From NCBI RefSeq assembly GCF_029024305.1, contig NZ_CP118974.1, forward strand, positions 372,001-436,000: DNA of 64,000 nt. The letters are read 5' to 3'. The stretch comes from Mammaliicoccus vitulinus. Lineage in GTDB: Bacteria; Bacillota; Bacilli; Staphylococcales; Staphylococcaceae. Below are positions 8,606 through 16,454 of this stretch, piece by piece (the first letter of the stretch is position 1; the number at the start of each line of letters is the position of its first letter). Made by a program: the position numbers and the translations under genes. The notes under the pieces were generated by a model that was not told the origin of the DNA, searched no databases, and saw nothing but the letters and a program-made list of their open reading frames with translations.

Positions 8606-8626
8606 ATCGTATGTGTTTTGTACGAT
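8606..8626. promoter_or_regulatory. Inverted repeat ahead of the LytTR gene
   Basis: ATCGTA, 9 nt, TACGAT (seen the same on both strands), about 22 bp upstream of the LytTR start. On the minus strand it overlaps a possible promoter (CTGACA, 17 nt, TACGAT). Candidate operator, inference. Confidence 0.35.
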
Positions 8627-8713
8627 GTTGTCAGTAGTTATGTCATAACCGGTTTGATTGAAGGTGCAAGTGGTTATAAGTGCTGCTTTGTTGTTGGATT
8701 TTAATCGTGAATT

Positions 8714-8763
8714 AAAAAGCTGTCTTAACAAATCACTATACGTGGATCGTTAAGACAGCTTTA
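8714..8763 (-). terminator. Terminator after the DUF4256 gene
   Basis: AAAGCTGTCTTAAC and GTTAAGACAGCTTT flank a 20-nt loop, just after the stop of the minus-strand DUF4256 gene and followed on that strand by TTTTTAAT. Confidence 0.75.
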
Positions 8764-8765
8764 AT

Positions 8766-9320
8766 TTATATTTTTAACATGCTACGGAAACCTCTTGCGC
8801 CATAATATGAATCGGCTCCGTTGTGATAGGTAAAGACTGTGTCGTAGCGTAAATCACAGAATAATGCACCACCAAGGTTTCTAATTTTCTCTGGTGTTTC
8901 TACCCAGCTTGATGATTTTTTATCAAATTCTCCAAGTGTTTGTAGGTGTCTATATTGTTCTTCTGTAAGTAATGTGACTTTCATTTCATTTACCATATCT
9001 ATCGCGCTTTTTTCTGGTTTATATTTTTTTCTAGATTCTAGTGCTTCTCTGTCGTAACATACACTTCTGCGGCCTTTTGGACTTTCTTTTGAGCAGTCTA
9101 CAAAAATATATTGATCATCTTCATATCCTATAACGTCAGGTTCTCCTTCTGTACGTTCCATTTCATGAAGTGACCATAATTTTTCTTGATTAGATTGTAA
9201 GTGGCTTTCTACATCCGACCATTCGATATGTTCGTGTCGTTCTGGAAATTTTTCAAAACGTTTTTTTAAGGTAGTGATAAGTTCTGTTTGTTCTTCTTGA
9301 GTAAGCTGTTGTGATGTCAT
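8766..9320 (-). CDS. DUF4256 domain protein
   Basis: 184 residues covering the whole domain (LHEMERTEGEPDVIGY, FVDCSKESPKGRRSVCYDRE, RNLGGALFCDLRYDTVFTYHNGAD split over two blocks, GARGFR end). Widespread in Firmicutes; function unknown. AAAAAGGGG precedes the ATG. Stands alone between its own terminator and the hxlR gene. Confidence 0.82.
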   Translation of the reverse strand: MTSQQLTQEEQTELITTLKKRFEKFPERHEHIEWSDVESHLQSNQEKLWSLHEMERTEGEPDVIGYEDDQYIFVDCSKESPKGRRSVCYDREALESRKKYKPEKSAIDMVNEMKVTLLTEEQYRHLQTLGEFDKKSSSWVETPEKIRNLGGALFCDLRYDTVFTYHNGADSYYGARGFRSMLKI

Positions 9321-9377
9321 AAAATAACCCCTTTTTATTTTATTTTAGCAAAATCTAACTTTATGAAAAGTCATATG

Positions 9378-9734
9378 TTATTGCTCTTTAGGAATGGATT
9401 GTAAAAATGATAAATATTCGTCTCCCCAGTTACATATCCCATTTACGACAGGTTCTAAATCTTTGCCGATTTCAGTTAAACTGTATTCTACTTTAGGCGG
9501 AACGACTGGATAAACAGTTCGACTAACAATATGGTCCTCTTCAAGTTCTCTTAATTGTCTAATCAGCATTCGTTGGTTAATATCTGGTAATTTTTTTTCT
9601 AACTGATTGAGTCTTAATGGTGTTTCTTGAAGTAAATGCCAGATGATTGGTATCTTCCATCGGCCACCGATAACCGATAATGCTAAGTCTTTAGAATTAT
9701 AATATTCCGTTTCTTTATAATTGATGAGTAACAT
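9378..9734 (-). CDS. hxlR: HxlR-family winged-helix regulator
   Basis: 118 residues, the size of a one-domain HxlR regulator (LALSVIGGRWKIPIIWHLL, LRLNQLEKKLPDINQRMLIRQ, VEYSLTEIGKDLEPV). It is divergent from hxlAB. In Bacillus subtilis HxlR activates hxlAB in response to formaldehyde, so the context suggests the same role. Start set at an internal ATG preceded by GGGG; a GTG seven codons upstream is possible. A TGACA/TGTCA palindrome lies between the two genes. Confidence 0.82.
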   Translation of the reverse strand: MLLINYKETEYYNSKDLALSVIGGRWKIPIIWHLLQETPLRLNQLEKKLPDINQRMLIRQLRELEEDHIVSRTVYPVVPPKVEYSLTEIGKDLEPVVNGICNWGDEYLSFLQSIPKEQ

Positions 9735-9759
9735 GATACGACCCCGTTTCTTCACTAAG

Positions 9760-9773
9760 TGACATATTTGTCA
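9760..9773. promoter_or_regulatory. Candidate HxlR operator
   Basis: TGACA-TATT-TGTCA inverted repeat in the hxlR/hxlA gap. It overlaps a putative hxlA -35 (TTGTCA, with TATTGT 18 nt further). The position suits regulation of both genes. Inference from geometry and neighbours. Confidence 0.45.
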
Positions 9774-9846
9774 GTATTGCTTATTTTTGTATATTGTATC
9801 ATAATTGATGATGTTAAGTAAGAAATACAAAGGAGATATAAATACT

Positions 9847-10479
9847 ATGAAATTACAATTAGCAATAGATTTATTAAATAAAGAAGAAGCTGCCAAATTA
9901 GCTCAACAAGTTGAAGAATATGTAGATATAGTAGAAATCGGTACACCAATCGTAATTAACGAAGGTTTAGGTGCTGTTGAATTATTAAGTCAATCTGTTA
10001 AAGATGTTCAAGTTCTTGCTGACTTAAAAATTATGGATGCAGCTGGTTATGAAGTGAGCCAAGCTATTAAATTTGGTGCTGATATCGTCACAATTTTAGG
10101 CGTTGCAGAAGATGCATCTATTAAAGGTGCTGTTGAAGAAGCACATAAAAATGGCAAAGAATTATTAGTAGATATGATTGCCGTTCAAGACTTAGAAAAA
10201 CGCGCTAAAGAATTAGATGCATTAGGTGCAGATTATATAGCTGTTCATACTGGATATGATTTACAAGCTGAAGGTGAATCTCCATTAGAAAGTTTACGCA
10301 AAGTAAAATCTGTTATTAAGCAATCTAAAGTAGCTGTAGCAGGCGGTATTACACCTGAAACAATTAAATCAGTTGCAGACGAAAATCCAGATCTAATTAT
10401 CGTTGGTGGAGGAATAGCGAACGCTGAAGATCCAAAAGCAGCTGCTAAATTATGCCGAGATATTATTGAAGGTAAATAA
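9847..10479 (+). CDS. hxlA: 3-hexulose-6-phosphate synthase
   Basis: Condenses formaldehyde with ribulose-5-phosphate in the ribulose monophosphate pathway. 210 residues, orotidine-decarboxylase superfamily. Visible: MKLQLAIDLLN, the DLKIMDAAGYE active-site motif, AVAGGITPETI and IIVGGGIANAEDPKAAA phosphate-binding segments. Start chosen after AAAGGAGAT; an in-frame ATG fourteen codons earlier would include the ribosome site. hxlB follows after 1 nt. Confidence 0.94.
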   Translation: MKLQLAIDLLNKEEAAKLAQQVEEYVDIVEIGTPIVINEGLGAVELLSQSVKDVQVLADLKIMDAAGYEVSQAIKFGADIVTILGVAEDASIKGAVEEAHKNGKELLVDMIAVQDLEKRAKELDALGADYIAVHTGYDLQAEGESPLESLRKVKSVIKQSKVAVAGGITPETIKSVADENPDLIIVGGGIANAEDPKAAAKLCRDIIEGK

Positions 10480-10480
10480 T

Positions 10481-11020
10481 ATGAATAACTATAAAGTAAT
10501 TCTTAATGAAATAGAAGATACTTTAAATCAAGTGAGTAAGCAAGTTACAGAGCAAGTCTTAGAGAGATTTTTATCTAAAGATGCTGTATTTGTAGCTGCA
10601 AAAGGACGCTCAGCATTTGTCGCAAATGGTTTTGCAATGAGATTGAATCAATTAGGTAAGAAAAGTCATGTCGTTGGTGAATCAACAACACCATCGATTA
10701 AACAAGATGACATATTACTTATCGTTTCAGGATCAGGTAAAACAGAACACTTAAAATTACTCGCACAAAAAGCAAAAGACATTGGTGCAGAAGTTATATT
10801 GCTATCAACGCAAGATAGCTCACCGATAGCAGATATTGCAAATCAAGTGATTAAATTGCCAGCAGGTACAAAATATGATGAGCAAGGATCAGAGCAACCG
10901 CTAGGAAGCCTATTCGAACAAAGTGCTCAAATATATTTAGATAGTATCGTAATAGATTTAATGCGAGAATTAAAAGTTAGTGAAACGACAATGCAAAATA
11001 ATCATGCAAATTTAGAATAA
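10481..11020 (+). CDS. hxlB: 6-phospho-3-hexuloisomerase
   Basis: Converts hexulose-6-phosphate to fructose-6-phosphate, completing formaldehyde fixation. 179-residue SIS-domain protein (FVAAKGRSAFVANGFAMRL, LLIVSGSGKTEHL, LPAGTKYDEQGSEQPLGSLFEQS). The ATG follows the hxlA stop by one base. Ends at a T1-type terminator. Confidence 0.94.
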   Translation: MNNYKVILNEIEDTLNQVSKQVTEQVLERFLSKDAVFVAAKGRSAFVANGFAMRLNQLGKKSHVVGESTTPSIKQDDILLIVSGSGKTEHLKLLAQKAKDIGAEVILLSTQDSSPIADIANQVIKLPAGTKYDEQGSEQPLGSLFEQSAQIYLDSIVIDLMRELKVSETTMQNNHANLE

Positions 11021-11050
11021 AAAGTTTAGGACTTAAAGACTAAACTCAAA

Positions 11051-11092
11051 AAAATCTCTTCATTAGGTTATCGCCTAGTGAAGAGATTTTTG
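11051..11092 (+). terminator. Terminator after hxlB, cassette T1 (copy 2)
   Basis: AAATCTCTTCATTAGG and CCTAGTGAAGAGATTT around TTATCG, then TTT. Nearly the same hairpin as the ones near 1.73, 23.23 and 58.18 kb. Confidence 0.85.
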
Positions 11093-11177
11093 TATATTGA
11101 ATTATCCGATTTTGAAAGTGCATGTTCAACTCACAATACTGTTTTTAGTATATATCATAATATGTTTTAAAATCTTA

Positions 11178-11272
11178 CGATTTTGTTCGTGCATGCTTGC
11201 CTAGGGGTATGGCTCGAGCCTGTAGTCTCTCACTCATACTATTCCCCCGGGCGTCAGCACTTCACAAAATCG
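11178..11272 (-). repeat. Family A intergenic repeat, copy 2
   Basis: Core from cgattttg through GTGCATGCTTGCCTAGGGG, CTCGAGCCTGTAGTC and CCCCCGGGCGTCAGCAC to acaaaatcg. It is followed by the gtggagaacattc linker and a nine-unit family D array. About 65 bp upstream (11104-11120) lies a truncated A end joined to a T3-like hairpin remnant. Confidence 0.9.
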
Positions 11273-11328
11273 TGGAGAACATTCATTTTTCTTATATTTT
11301 TTCGTTTGTTCTTTTAAGTACATGCTGA

Positions 11329-11700
11329 ATGTTGCAAGATTGACCAAACAAGCAACATAGAAGGCCTGTATGTTGCAAGACTGACCAAACAAGCAACATA
11401 GAAGTCCTGTATGTTGCAAGACTGACCAAACAAGCAACATAGAAGTCCTGTATGTTGCAAGACTGACCAAACAAGCAACATAGAACGCCTGTATGTTGCA
11501 AGACTGACCAAACAAGCAACATAGAAGTCCTGTATGTTGCAAGACTGACCAAACAAGCAACATAGAACGCCCGTATGTTGCAAGACTGACCAAACAAGCA
11601 ACATAGAAGGTCCGTATGTTGCAAGACTGACCAAACAAGCAACATAGAAGTCCTGTATGTTGCAAGACTGACCAAACAAGCAACATAGAAGTCCTGTATG
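11329..11700. repeat. Tandem array D1: nine 41-bp hairpin units
   Basis: The gaccaaaca landmark recurs exactly every 41 bp, nine times. Each unit carries the 8-bp stem TATGTTGC/GCAACATA around a 16-nt loop (aagactgaccaaacaa), then about 9 variable bases (agaagtcctg, agaacgcctg and similar). Direct A copies 2 and 3 flank the array on both sides. Apparent long reading frames through it are by-products of a period that is not a multiple of three. Confidence 0.92.
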
Positions 11701-11713
11701 TTTTAAAATCTTA

Positions 11714-11809
11714 CGATTTTGTTCGTGCATGCTTGCCTAGGGGTATGGCTCGAGCCTGTAGTCGCGCGCGGCATACTATGCCCCCGGGCGTCAGCACTTC
11801 ACAAAATCG
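11714..11809 (-). repeat. Family A intergenic repeat, copy 3
   Basis: Same orientation and same left flank (gttttaaaatcttacgatt) as copy 2, so the D1 array is bracketed by direct repeats. The inner block has cgcgcgcgg in place of ctctcactc. Followed by gtggagaataat and a single family C remnant. Confidence 0.9.
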
Positions 11810-11822
11810 TGGAGAATAATCT

Positions 11823-11855
11823 AAGTAAAATCCGGATAAAGTGCACGAAGACTAA
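11823..11855 (+). repeat. Family C unit remnant
   Basis: aaaatccggataaagtgcacgaagact matches the spacer and first half of the 51-bp C unit seen as arrays at 23.3 and 46.6 kb. It runs into the 3' end of cidB. Confidence 0.6.
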
Positions 11856-12535
11856 TATATCAATAAAACAAACACCGGTAAGATTATAGAACTGATCAGC
11901 GCAGTTAAAATCATACCTATTGAACTAAAAGCAGCCGATTCGATATCAGTTTCTAATATTTTAGCGGTACCTATAGCATGTGAAGCATTTCCGTACGTGA
12001 GTCCTTTTGCAATGCAAGATTTAAAGTTAGCTATTTTTATTAAATATGAGCCTAGTATACTTCCTATCAGCCCTGTCCCGATAATAAACAGTACGGCTAA
12101 ACTGTCTGTCCCTCCTATTTGCTGTGATACTTGAACACCAACTGCTGCTGTAATGGATCTAGGCAATAGTGAAGCGATCATTTCTTTTGAGTAACCTAAG
12201 ACGTTTAACACGGTGAACATTAATATGAGATTGACGGATATTCCGACAAGTACGCTTGTTATAATAACTTTGAAATGTTTGACGATCATCGTTCTATACA
12301 AATATAAAGGATAGGCTAAACATACAACTGTGCAATTTAAAAAGTTATAAATCCACTTACCACCTGTCATATAATCTTGATAATCATATCCTAAGATAAT
12401 GAGCACAAATATAATTGCAATCGAGGATACTAGGGCAGGATGGAGTAGCGCTATTTTAAATTTTTTTTGAATAAATAGTGAGAATATGTACATGATAATT
12501 GTTAAAACAATCATAAATAATGCTTTAATAATCAT
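11852..12535 (-). CDS. cidB: CidB/LrgB family membrane protein
   Basis: 227 residues, many hydrophobic segments, with the LrgB-family signature SLLPRSITAAVGVQVSQQIGG and a glycine-rich YGNASHAIGTAK. It works with the holin-like CidA in controlling murein hydrolase activity, cell lysis and possibly pyruvate-related transport. Its ATG overlaps the cidA stop by 4 nt. CidB rather than LrgB is an inference from the CidA-like partner. Its 3' end abuts repeat DNA. Confidence 0.88.
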   Translation of the reverse strand: MIIKALFMIVLTIIMYIFSLFIQKKFKIALLHPALVSSIAIIFVLIILGYDYQDYMTGGKWIYNFLNCTVVCLAYPLYLYRTMIVKHFKVIITSVLVGISVNLILMFTVLNVLGYSKEMIASLLPRSITAAVGVQVSQQIGGTDSLAVLFIIGTGLIGSILGSYLIKIANFKSCIAKGLTYGNASHAIGTAKILETDIESAAFSSIGMILTALISSIILPVFVLLIY

Positions 12536-12918
12536 GAGTTATCACTACTTTCTTCTATATAACTGTGTTTTATCATTTTTTCAGCAACGTATCCAGAACA
12601 TAAAGCAACGTTACATGTGCTTGCAACGACTAAAACGATTAAGAAGATAAATTGTGAATTCATTTGTTCCATTAAATCCATTGCACCTACAATAGAAGGG
12701 ATAAAGAAAAATATCATTGTCCCTAATAATAAGTTCGCACCATCTTTTATCCAGTCTTCTTTTATAATTTTGAACTGCAATAGTAAGAATAATATTACGA
12801 GTCCTATAATACTGCCAGCAATTGGAATGTTTAACGTTTCCTGAATCCAACTACCTAATAAGGTAATTAAATAAAGAACACAGATTTGAAGTACGATTTT
12901 AATCATTTTTGAAATCAT
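12532..12918 (-). CDS. cidA: CidA-like holin family protein
   Basis: 128 residues with four hydrophobic helices. The family signature is IPIAGSIIGLVILFLLLQF followed by DGANLLLGTMIFFFIPSIVG, and SGYVAEK near the end; this fits S. aureus CidA better than LrgA. Ribosome site AAAGGTTGG. No LysR-type cidR gene is adjacent. Confidence 0.88.
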   Translation of the reverse strand: MISKMIKIVLQICVLYLITLLGSWIQETLNIPIAGSIIGLVILFLLLQFKIIKEDWIKDGANLLLGTMIFFFIPSIVGAMDLMEQMNSQFIFLIVLVVASTCNVALCSGYVAEKMIKHSYIEESSDNS

Positions 12919-13106
12919 GTTAATCCAACCTTTTGTAAAAAAAATTAAGATGGCTGAAAGGTCATCCGATTATATAATAGTTAATTATAGAACTGATTCA
13001 CGTAATTTGGAATATTATTTGTAGTGGTATGCTTTCTTTTTATTTTAAAAAATAAGGGATTAGTGTTTCAATGGATATAACAAGTGTATAGATTGGAGAG
13101 AATCAT

Positions 13107-13793
13107 ATGCCAAAATTAATTTTATGCCGACATGGTCAAAGTGAATGGAATGCTCAAAATTTATTTACAGGTTGGGCGGATGTGGCATTATCAGAACAAG
13201 GCTATAATGAAGCGAGAATCTCAGGTGAAAAATTATTAAAACAACAAATAGAAATAGACGTTGTGTATACTTCTCTATTAACTAGGGCCATTGAAACAAC
13301 TTATTTATTATTAAAACATTCTCATCAATTATGGATACCTGTTTATAAAAGTTGGCGTTTAAATGAACGACATTATGGAGGACTACAAGGTAAGAATAAA
13401 GATGAAGCAAGAGAAGAGTTTGGTGAAGAACAAGTGCATATTTGGAGAAGATCATATGATACTAGACCACCAGAAGCGGATGAAAAGTTAAGAGAAACAT
13501 ATTTAAATGATAGAAGATACGCAATGTTAGATAGAAGAATTATGCCGGTATCAGAAAGTTTGAAAGATACATTAGACAGAGTGATACCATTTTGGATAGA
13601 TCATATTTCTACAAGTTTGTTAAATCATCAAACAACACTTGTGTCTGCCCATGGAAATTCTTTAAGAGCACTCATTAAATATTTAGAAGATATACCCGAT
13701 GATGAAATATCGGAATTAGAAATCAAAACAGGTGCACCGCTTATATATGAATTAGACGAATCATTAAAGGTAATTGAAAAATATTATTTGTAG
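13107..13793 (+). CDS. gpmA: 2,3-bisphosphoglycerate-dependent phosphoglycerate mutase
   Basis: Interconverts 3- and 2-phosphoglycerate. 228 residues, full length. The phosphohistidine motif LCRHGQSEWN (His9), RLNERHYGGLQG and VSAHGNSLRALIKYLE are present. GGAGAGAATC precedes the ATG. Close to the staphylococcal GpmA I remember; stands alone between cidAB and csp. Confidence 0.95.
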   Translation: MPKLILCRHGQSEWNAQNLFTGWADVALSEQGYNEARISGEKLLKQQIEIDVVYTSLLTRAIETTYLLLKHSHQLWIPVYKSWRLNERHYGGLQGKNKDEAREEFGEEQVHIWRRSYDTRPPEADEKLRETYLNDRRYAMLDRRIMPVSESLKDTLDRVIPFWIDHISTSLLNHQTTLVSAHGNSLRALIKYLEDIPDDEISELEIKTGAPLIYELDESLKVIEKYYL

Positions 13794-13842
13794 TGATTAT
13801 GAGTGATAAAAGTAAGAAAAAAAGTTATTTTTAACATAAGGG

Positions 13843-13871
13843 TTTACATTTTCTAATTTATACTGTATAGT
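13843..13871 (+). promoter_or_regulatory. Promoter of the cold-shock gene
   Basis: TTTACA, 17-nt spacer, TATAGT. It implies a 5' leader of about 120 nt before the csp start, as is usual for cold-shock mRNAs that are controlled through leader structure. Confidence 0.55.
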
Positions 13872-13998
13872 AAGTCTCAAGTGATATTTCGAGATTAAAT
13901 TAATTGGTAGTTTTATTCATTGTTAATAAAGTCCATTTAAGTTTGAAGATTGATTATTGCAAATATATCGTGCAAAAGCACACAGGAGGACTTTTATT

Positions 13999-14199
13999 AT
14001 GAATAAAGGTACAGTAAAATGGTTTAACGCAGAAAAAGGTTATGGTTTCATCGAAGGAGAAAATGGTAACGACGTATTCGTACATTTCTCTTCAATTCAA
14101 ACTGAAGGTTACAAATCATTAGACGAAGGCGCTTCAGTTACATTTGATATCGAAGAAGGCCAACGTGGACCTCAAGCGGTTAACGTTAACAAAAACTAA
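13999..14199 (+). CDS. Cold shock protein, CspA family
   Basis: 66-residue single cold-shock domain: [18 protein letters not shown] (RNP1-type), DVFVHFSSI (RNP2), ending [14 protein letters not shown] chaperone. Start set by ACAGGAGG; an in-frame start fourteen codons earlier has no ribosome site. Single-gene unit with its own promoter and terminator. Staphylococci carry several paralogues, so no letter is assigned. Confidence 0.95.
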   Translation: MNKGTVKWFNAEKGYGFIEGENGNDVFVHFSSIQTEGYKSLDEGASVTFDIEEGQRGPQAVNVNKN

Positions 14200-14217
14200 T
14201 ATTAAATTATTAGTTAA

Positions 14218-14250
14218 ACACCTCATAACTTAGTTATGAGGTGTTTTTTT
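14218..14250 (+). terminator. Terminator of the cold-shock gene
   Basis: ACACCTCATAAC, TTA, GTTATGAGGTGT, then TTTTTTT. Confidence 0.9.
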
Positions 14251-14364
14251 GTATGCTTTTTTATAGTTAATGATAATTGATTAACAATTCTGAATTTAAT
14301 CATTAGCATTATAGTCGATGAAATGGTTAAATTAATATAACAATATATATAGGAGGTAATCGTG

Positions 14365-14874
14365 ATGACAGAAATACAACATTTAACTTTAGGCAATAAA
14401 GATGCAAATATAACAGTAGAAGCATTTATAAATTTCGCATGTCCATATTGTGCGCATTATTTTGCAGCAGCTGATGAAGTTTTAGAACCTTATATCAATG
14501 ATGGCAGTGTTCAATATGTGATTAAGCATTTTGATAAGACGAAACAAAGGCTATTAAAAGGTACTGTTGCAAATATTCATCTAGATTATAATGATCCTGA
14601 AGAAACATTGAAGATTATACGTCACCTATATGATACACAAGAAGAATGGACATTGAATTTTGAAACGATAGAAAGAAAAATGGAGTATGATCTTAGTTTA
14701 TCTCCACAAAAAAATGCAGACGATCGATCATTAGCGATACATCAAGAAACATTTGAAAGAGGTATTAAAGGTATACCTACAGTTTTTATAAATAATGAAA
14801 AGTTTGAATTTAGCCCAACAGAAGATGATGTAGCTACAATTCAAGAAAAATTAAAAAAAGCACTCGAAAGTTAA
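14365..14874 (+). CDS. DsbA-type thioredoxin-fold protein (CPYC)
   Basis: 169 residues with the redox motif CPYC at 26-29 inside VEAFINFACPYCAHYF and the cis-proline region GIKGIPTVFINNEKF near the end. It has no signal peptide or lipobox, so it is probably cytoplasmic. It resembles the DsbA/FrnE-like protein found in staphylococci; substrates are unknown. Start ATG 8 nt after AGGAGG (a GTG directly before it is too close). Confidence 0.85.
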   Translation: MTEIQHLTLGNKDANITVEAFINFACPYCAHYFAAADEVLEPYINDGSVQYVIKHFDKTKQRLLKGTVANIHLDYNDPEETLKIIRHLYDTQEEWTLNFETIERKMEYDLSLSPQKNADDRSLAIHQETFERGIKGIPTVFINNEKFEFSPTEDDVATIQEKLKKALES

Positions 14875-14891
14875 TGTATAGCATGATGATT

Positions 14892-14944
14892 AAATGAACC
14901 CAGGCAAGGCGCTTATTGAATAAGCCTCTTGTCTGGGTTCATTT
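14892..14944. other. Long stem-loop between dsbA-like gene and mmuP
   Basis: AAATGAACCCAG and CTGGGTTCATTT enclose a second stem (GGCGCTTATT / GAATAAGCC). There is no strong T-tract on either strand. It may be a weak bidirectional terminator. It does not resemble a SAM riboswitch or T-box. Confidence 0.5.
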
Positions 14945-15035
14945 AACTATAAAAGTGAATCTTATAAAACACATGAAATATTATCCTTTTTATATCAATT
15001 ATGCTTTATATATACTGTTTGCAGAAAATTTTGAG

Positions 15036-15064
15036 TTGACTGAATTATTCGAAAGATATAGAAT
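15036..15064 (+). promoter_or_regulatory. mmuP promoter with possible CodY box
   Basis: TTGACT, 17-nt spacer, TAGAAT. Directly upstream (15016-15030) TGTTTGCAGAAAATT matches the CodY consensus AATTTTCWGAAAATT at 12 of 15. The promoter position also shows that the longer in-frame extension of mmuP upstream of 15099 is not translated. Confidence 0.6.
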
Positions 15065-15098
15065 TAAAGATATTTTTAATTTAGAGAGAAGGTATTTT

Positions 15099-16454
15099 GT
15101 GTCTAGTCAGTCATATAAGCGCGATATGAAACAACGTCATATTATGTTATTAAGTTTTGGTGGTGTAATCGGTACTGGTCTCTTTTTAAGTTCTGGTTAT
15201 ACTTTGCAACAAGCTGGTCCTTTAGGTACGATGTTATCTTATATAGTAGGTGCAGTGTTAGTTTATCTCGTGATGTTATGTTTAGGTCAATTGGCCATTG
15301 AACATCCTGTTACGGGAGGGTTTCATGTATATGCTTCTAAATATATTCATCCTTCTATAGGATATATCGTCGCTTGGTTTTATTGGTTAACGTGGACTGT
15401 TGCACTTGGTTCGGAGTTTACTGCAGTAGGTATTTTAATGCAGAAATGGTTGCCAGACGCACCTGTATACATATTTTCAAGTATTGCGATAATACTTGTA
15501 CTCGTTTTTAATATTATATCGACTAAGTTTTATGCTGAAGTTGAATTTTATTTTTCTTTAGTGAAAGTCTTAGCTATTATTGTTTTTATTGTTTTAGGTG
15601 CATTAACTTTATTCGGCCTTATTCATTACAGTGGATATAATGGGTTAGAAACAATTAAGTCTAGGTATACTAATCCTTCATTTCCTAACGGTTTAGGCGC
15701 TGTATTTTTAACGATGTTAGCAGTCAATTATGCATTTAGTGGTACTGAACTAATTGGTATTGCAGCTGGTGAGACTAAAAATCCTAAAGAAGTGATTCCT
15801 AAAGCGATTAATGCAACTTTATGGAGGTTAATTATTTTCTTTATCGGAACAATGGTTGTTATTTCTATTTTAATTCCGAGTTATCAAGGCAAATCTTTAG
15901 AAAGTCCTTTTGTTGTTATTTTTCAAAATATGGGTATTCCATATGCTGGAGATATCATGAATTTAGTGATCATTACGGCACTGTTATCTGCAGCAAATTC
16001 AGGACTGTATGCTGCGAGTAGAATGGTGTGGAGTTTATCTAATGAAGGCATGTTTCCAAACTATTTTAAAAAATTAAATAAACATCACATGCCGATACGC
16101 GCTACAATATTCAGTATGTGTGGAGGGTTATTAGCATTATTTTCAAGTGTTTATGCAGCAGACTCATTATATATTGTGCTCGTATCAATTGCAGGTTTAG
16201 CTGTTGTCATTGTTTGGATGAGCATTTGTTTATCTTATTTTAATGCTAAACGTTTAAACAAGCACATGAAAATACATCAAAGTGTGCCCATTATTGGCTT
16301 TATCTTATGTTTAATTTCATGTGTAGGTATGGTGTTTGATTCTAATCAATTTCCGGCCTTATACTTTGGAATACCATTTGCTATAATTGCGATTATTTTT
16401 TACTTTGTAAAATATCATAAAAAGGACGGTCAAACTATTGAGACTTCTAAATAA
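15099..16454 (+). CDS. mmuP: S-methylmethionine permease (APC family)
   Basis: 451 residues, about twelve hydrophobic segments. It begins with the APC signature MKQRHIMLLSFGGVIGTGLF and has FSGTELIGIAAGETKNP in the middle. The GTG start follows AGAAGG by 6 nt and lies 35 bp after the -10. mmuM overlaps its end by 17 nt. The substrate is inferred from that pairing; other amino-acid permeases of the family look alike. Confidence 0.85.
   Translation: MSSQSYKRDMKQRHIMLLSFGGVIGTGLFLSSGYTLQQAGPLGTMLSYIVGAVLVYLVMLCLGQLAIEHPVTGGFHVYASKYIHPSIGYIVAWFYWLTWTVALGSEFTAVGILMQKWLPDAPVYIFSSIAIILVLVFNIISTKFYAEVEFYFSLVKVLAIIVFIVLGALTLFGLIHYSGYNGLETIKSRYTNPSFPNGLGAVFLTMLAVNYAFSGTELIGIAAGETKNPKEVIPKAINATLWRLIIFFIGTMVVISILIPSYQGKSLESPFVVIFQNMGIPYAGDIMNLVIITALLSAANSGLYAASRMVWSLSNEGMFPNYFKKLNKHHMPIRATIFSMCGGLLALFSSVYAADSLYIVLVSIAGLAVVIVWMSICLSYFNAKRLNKHMKIHQSVPIIGFILCLISCVGMVFDSNQFPALYFGIPFAIIAIIFYFVKYHKKDGQTIETSK

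Noticed and set aside
11329-11700. CRISPR-like regular repeats (also D2, E, C1, C2)
   Set aside because: The changing parts are only about 9-10 bp and nearly the same from unit to unit, the conserved part carries its own hairpin, and no cas genes are present. These are tandem repeats, not repeat-spacer arrays.
11234-11730. Three overlapping minus-strand reading frames of 127-150 codons
   Set aside because: They lie in the D1 array. The products are periodic (CLFGQSCN-type) in all three frames because the 41-bp unit has no stop and is not a multiple of three. There is no ribosome site. The same applies to frames of 110-177 codons in D2 and those of 78-101 codons in C2.
14880-15098. SAM riboswitch or T-box upstream of the methionine-related mmuPM genes
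   Set aside because: Only one long stem-loop is present; the conserved S-box or T-box sequences are missing.
14916-15098. N-terminal extension of the permease from an ATG at 14916
   Set aside because: It would be translated from upstream of the promoter at 15036-15064, has no ribosome site and does not fit the family N-terminus.
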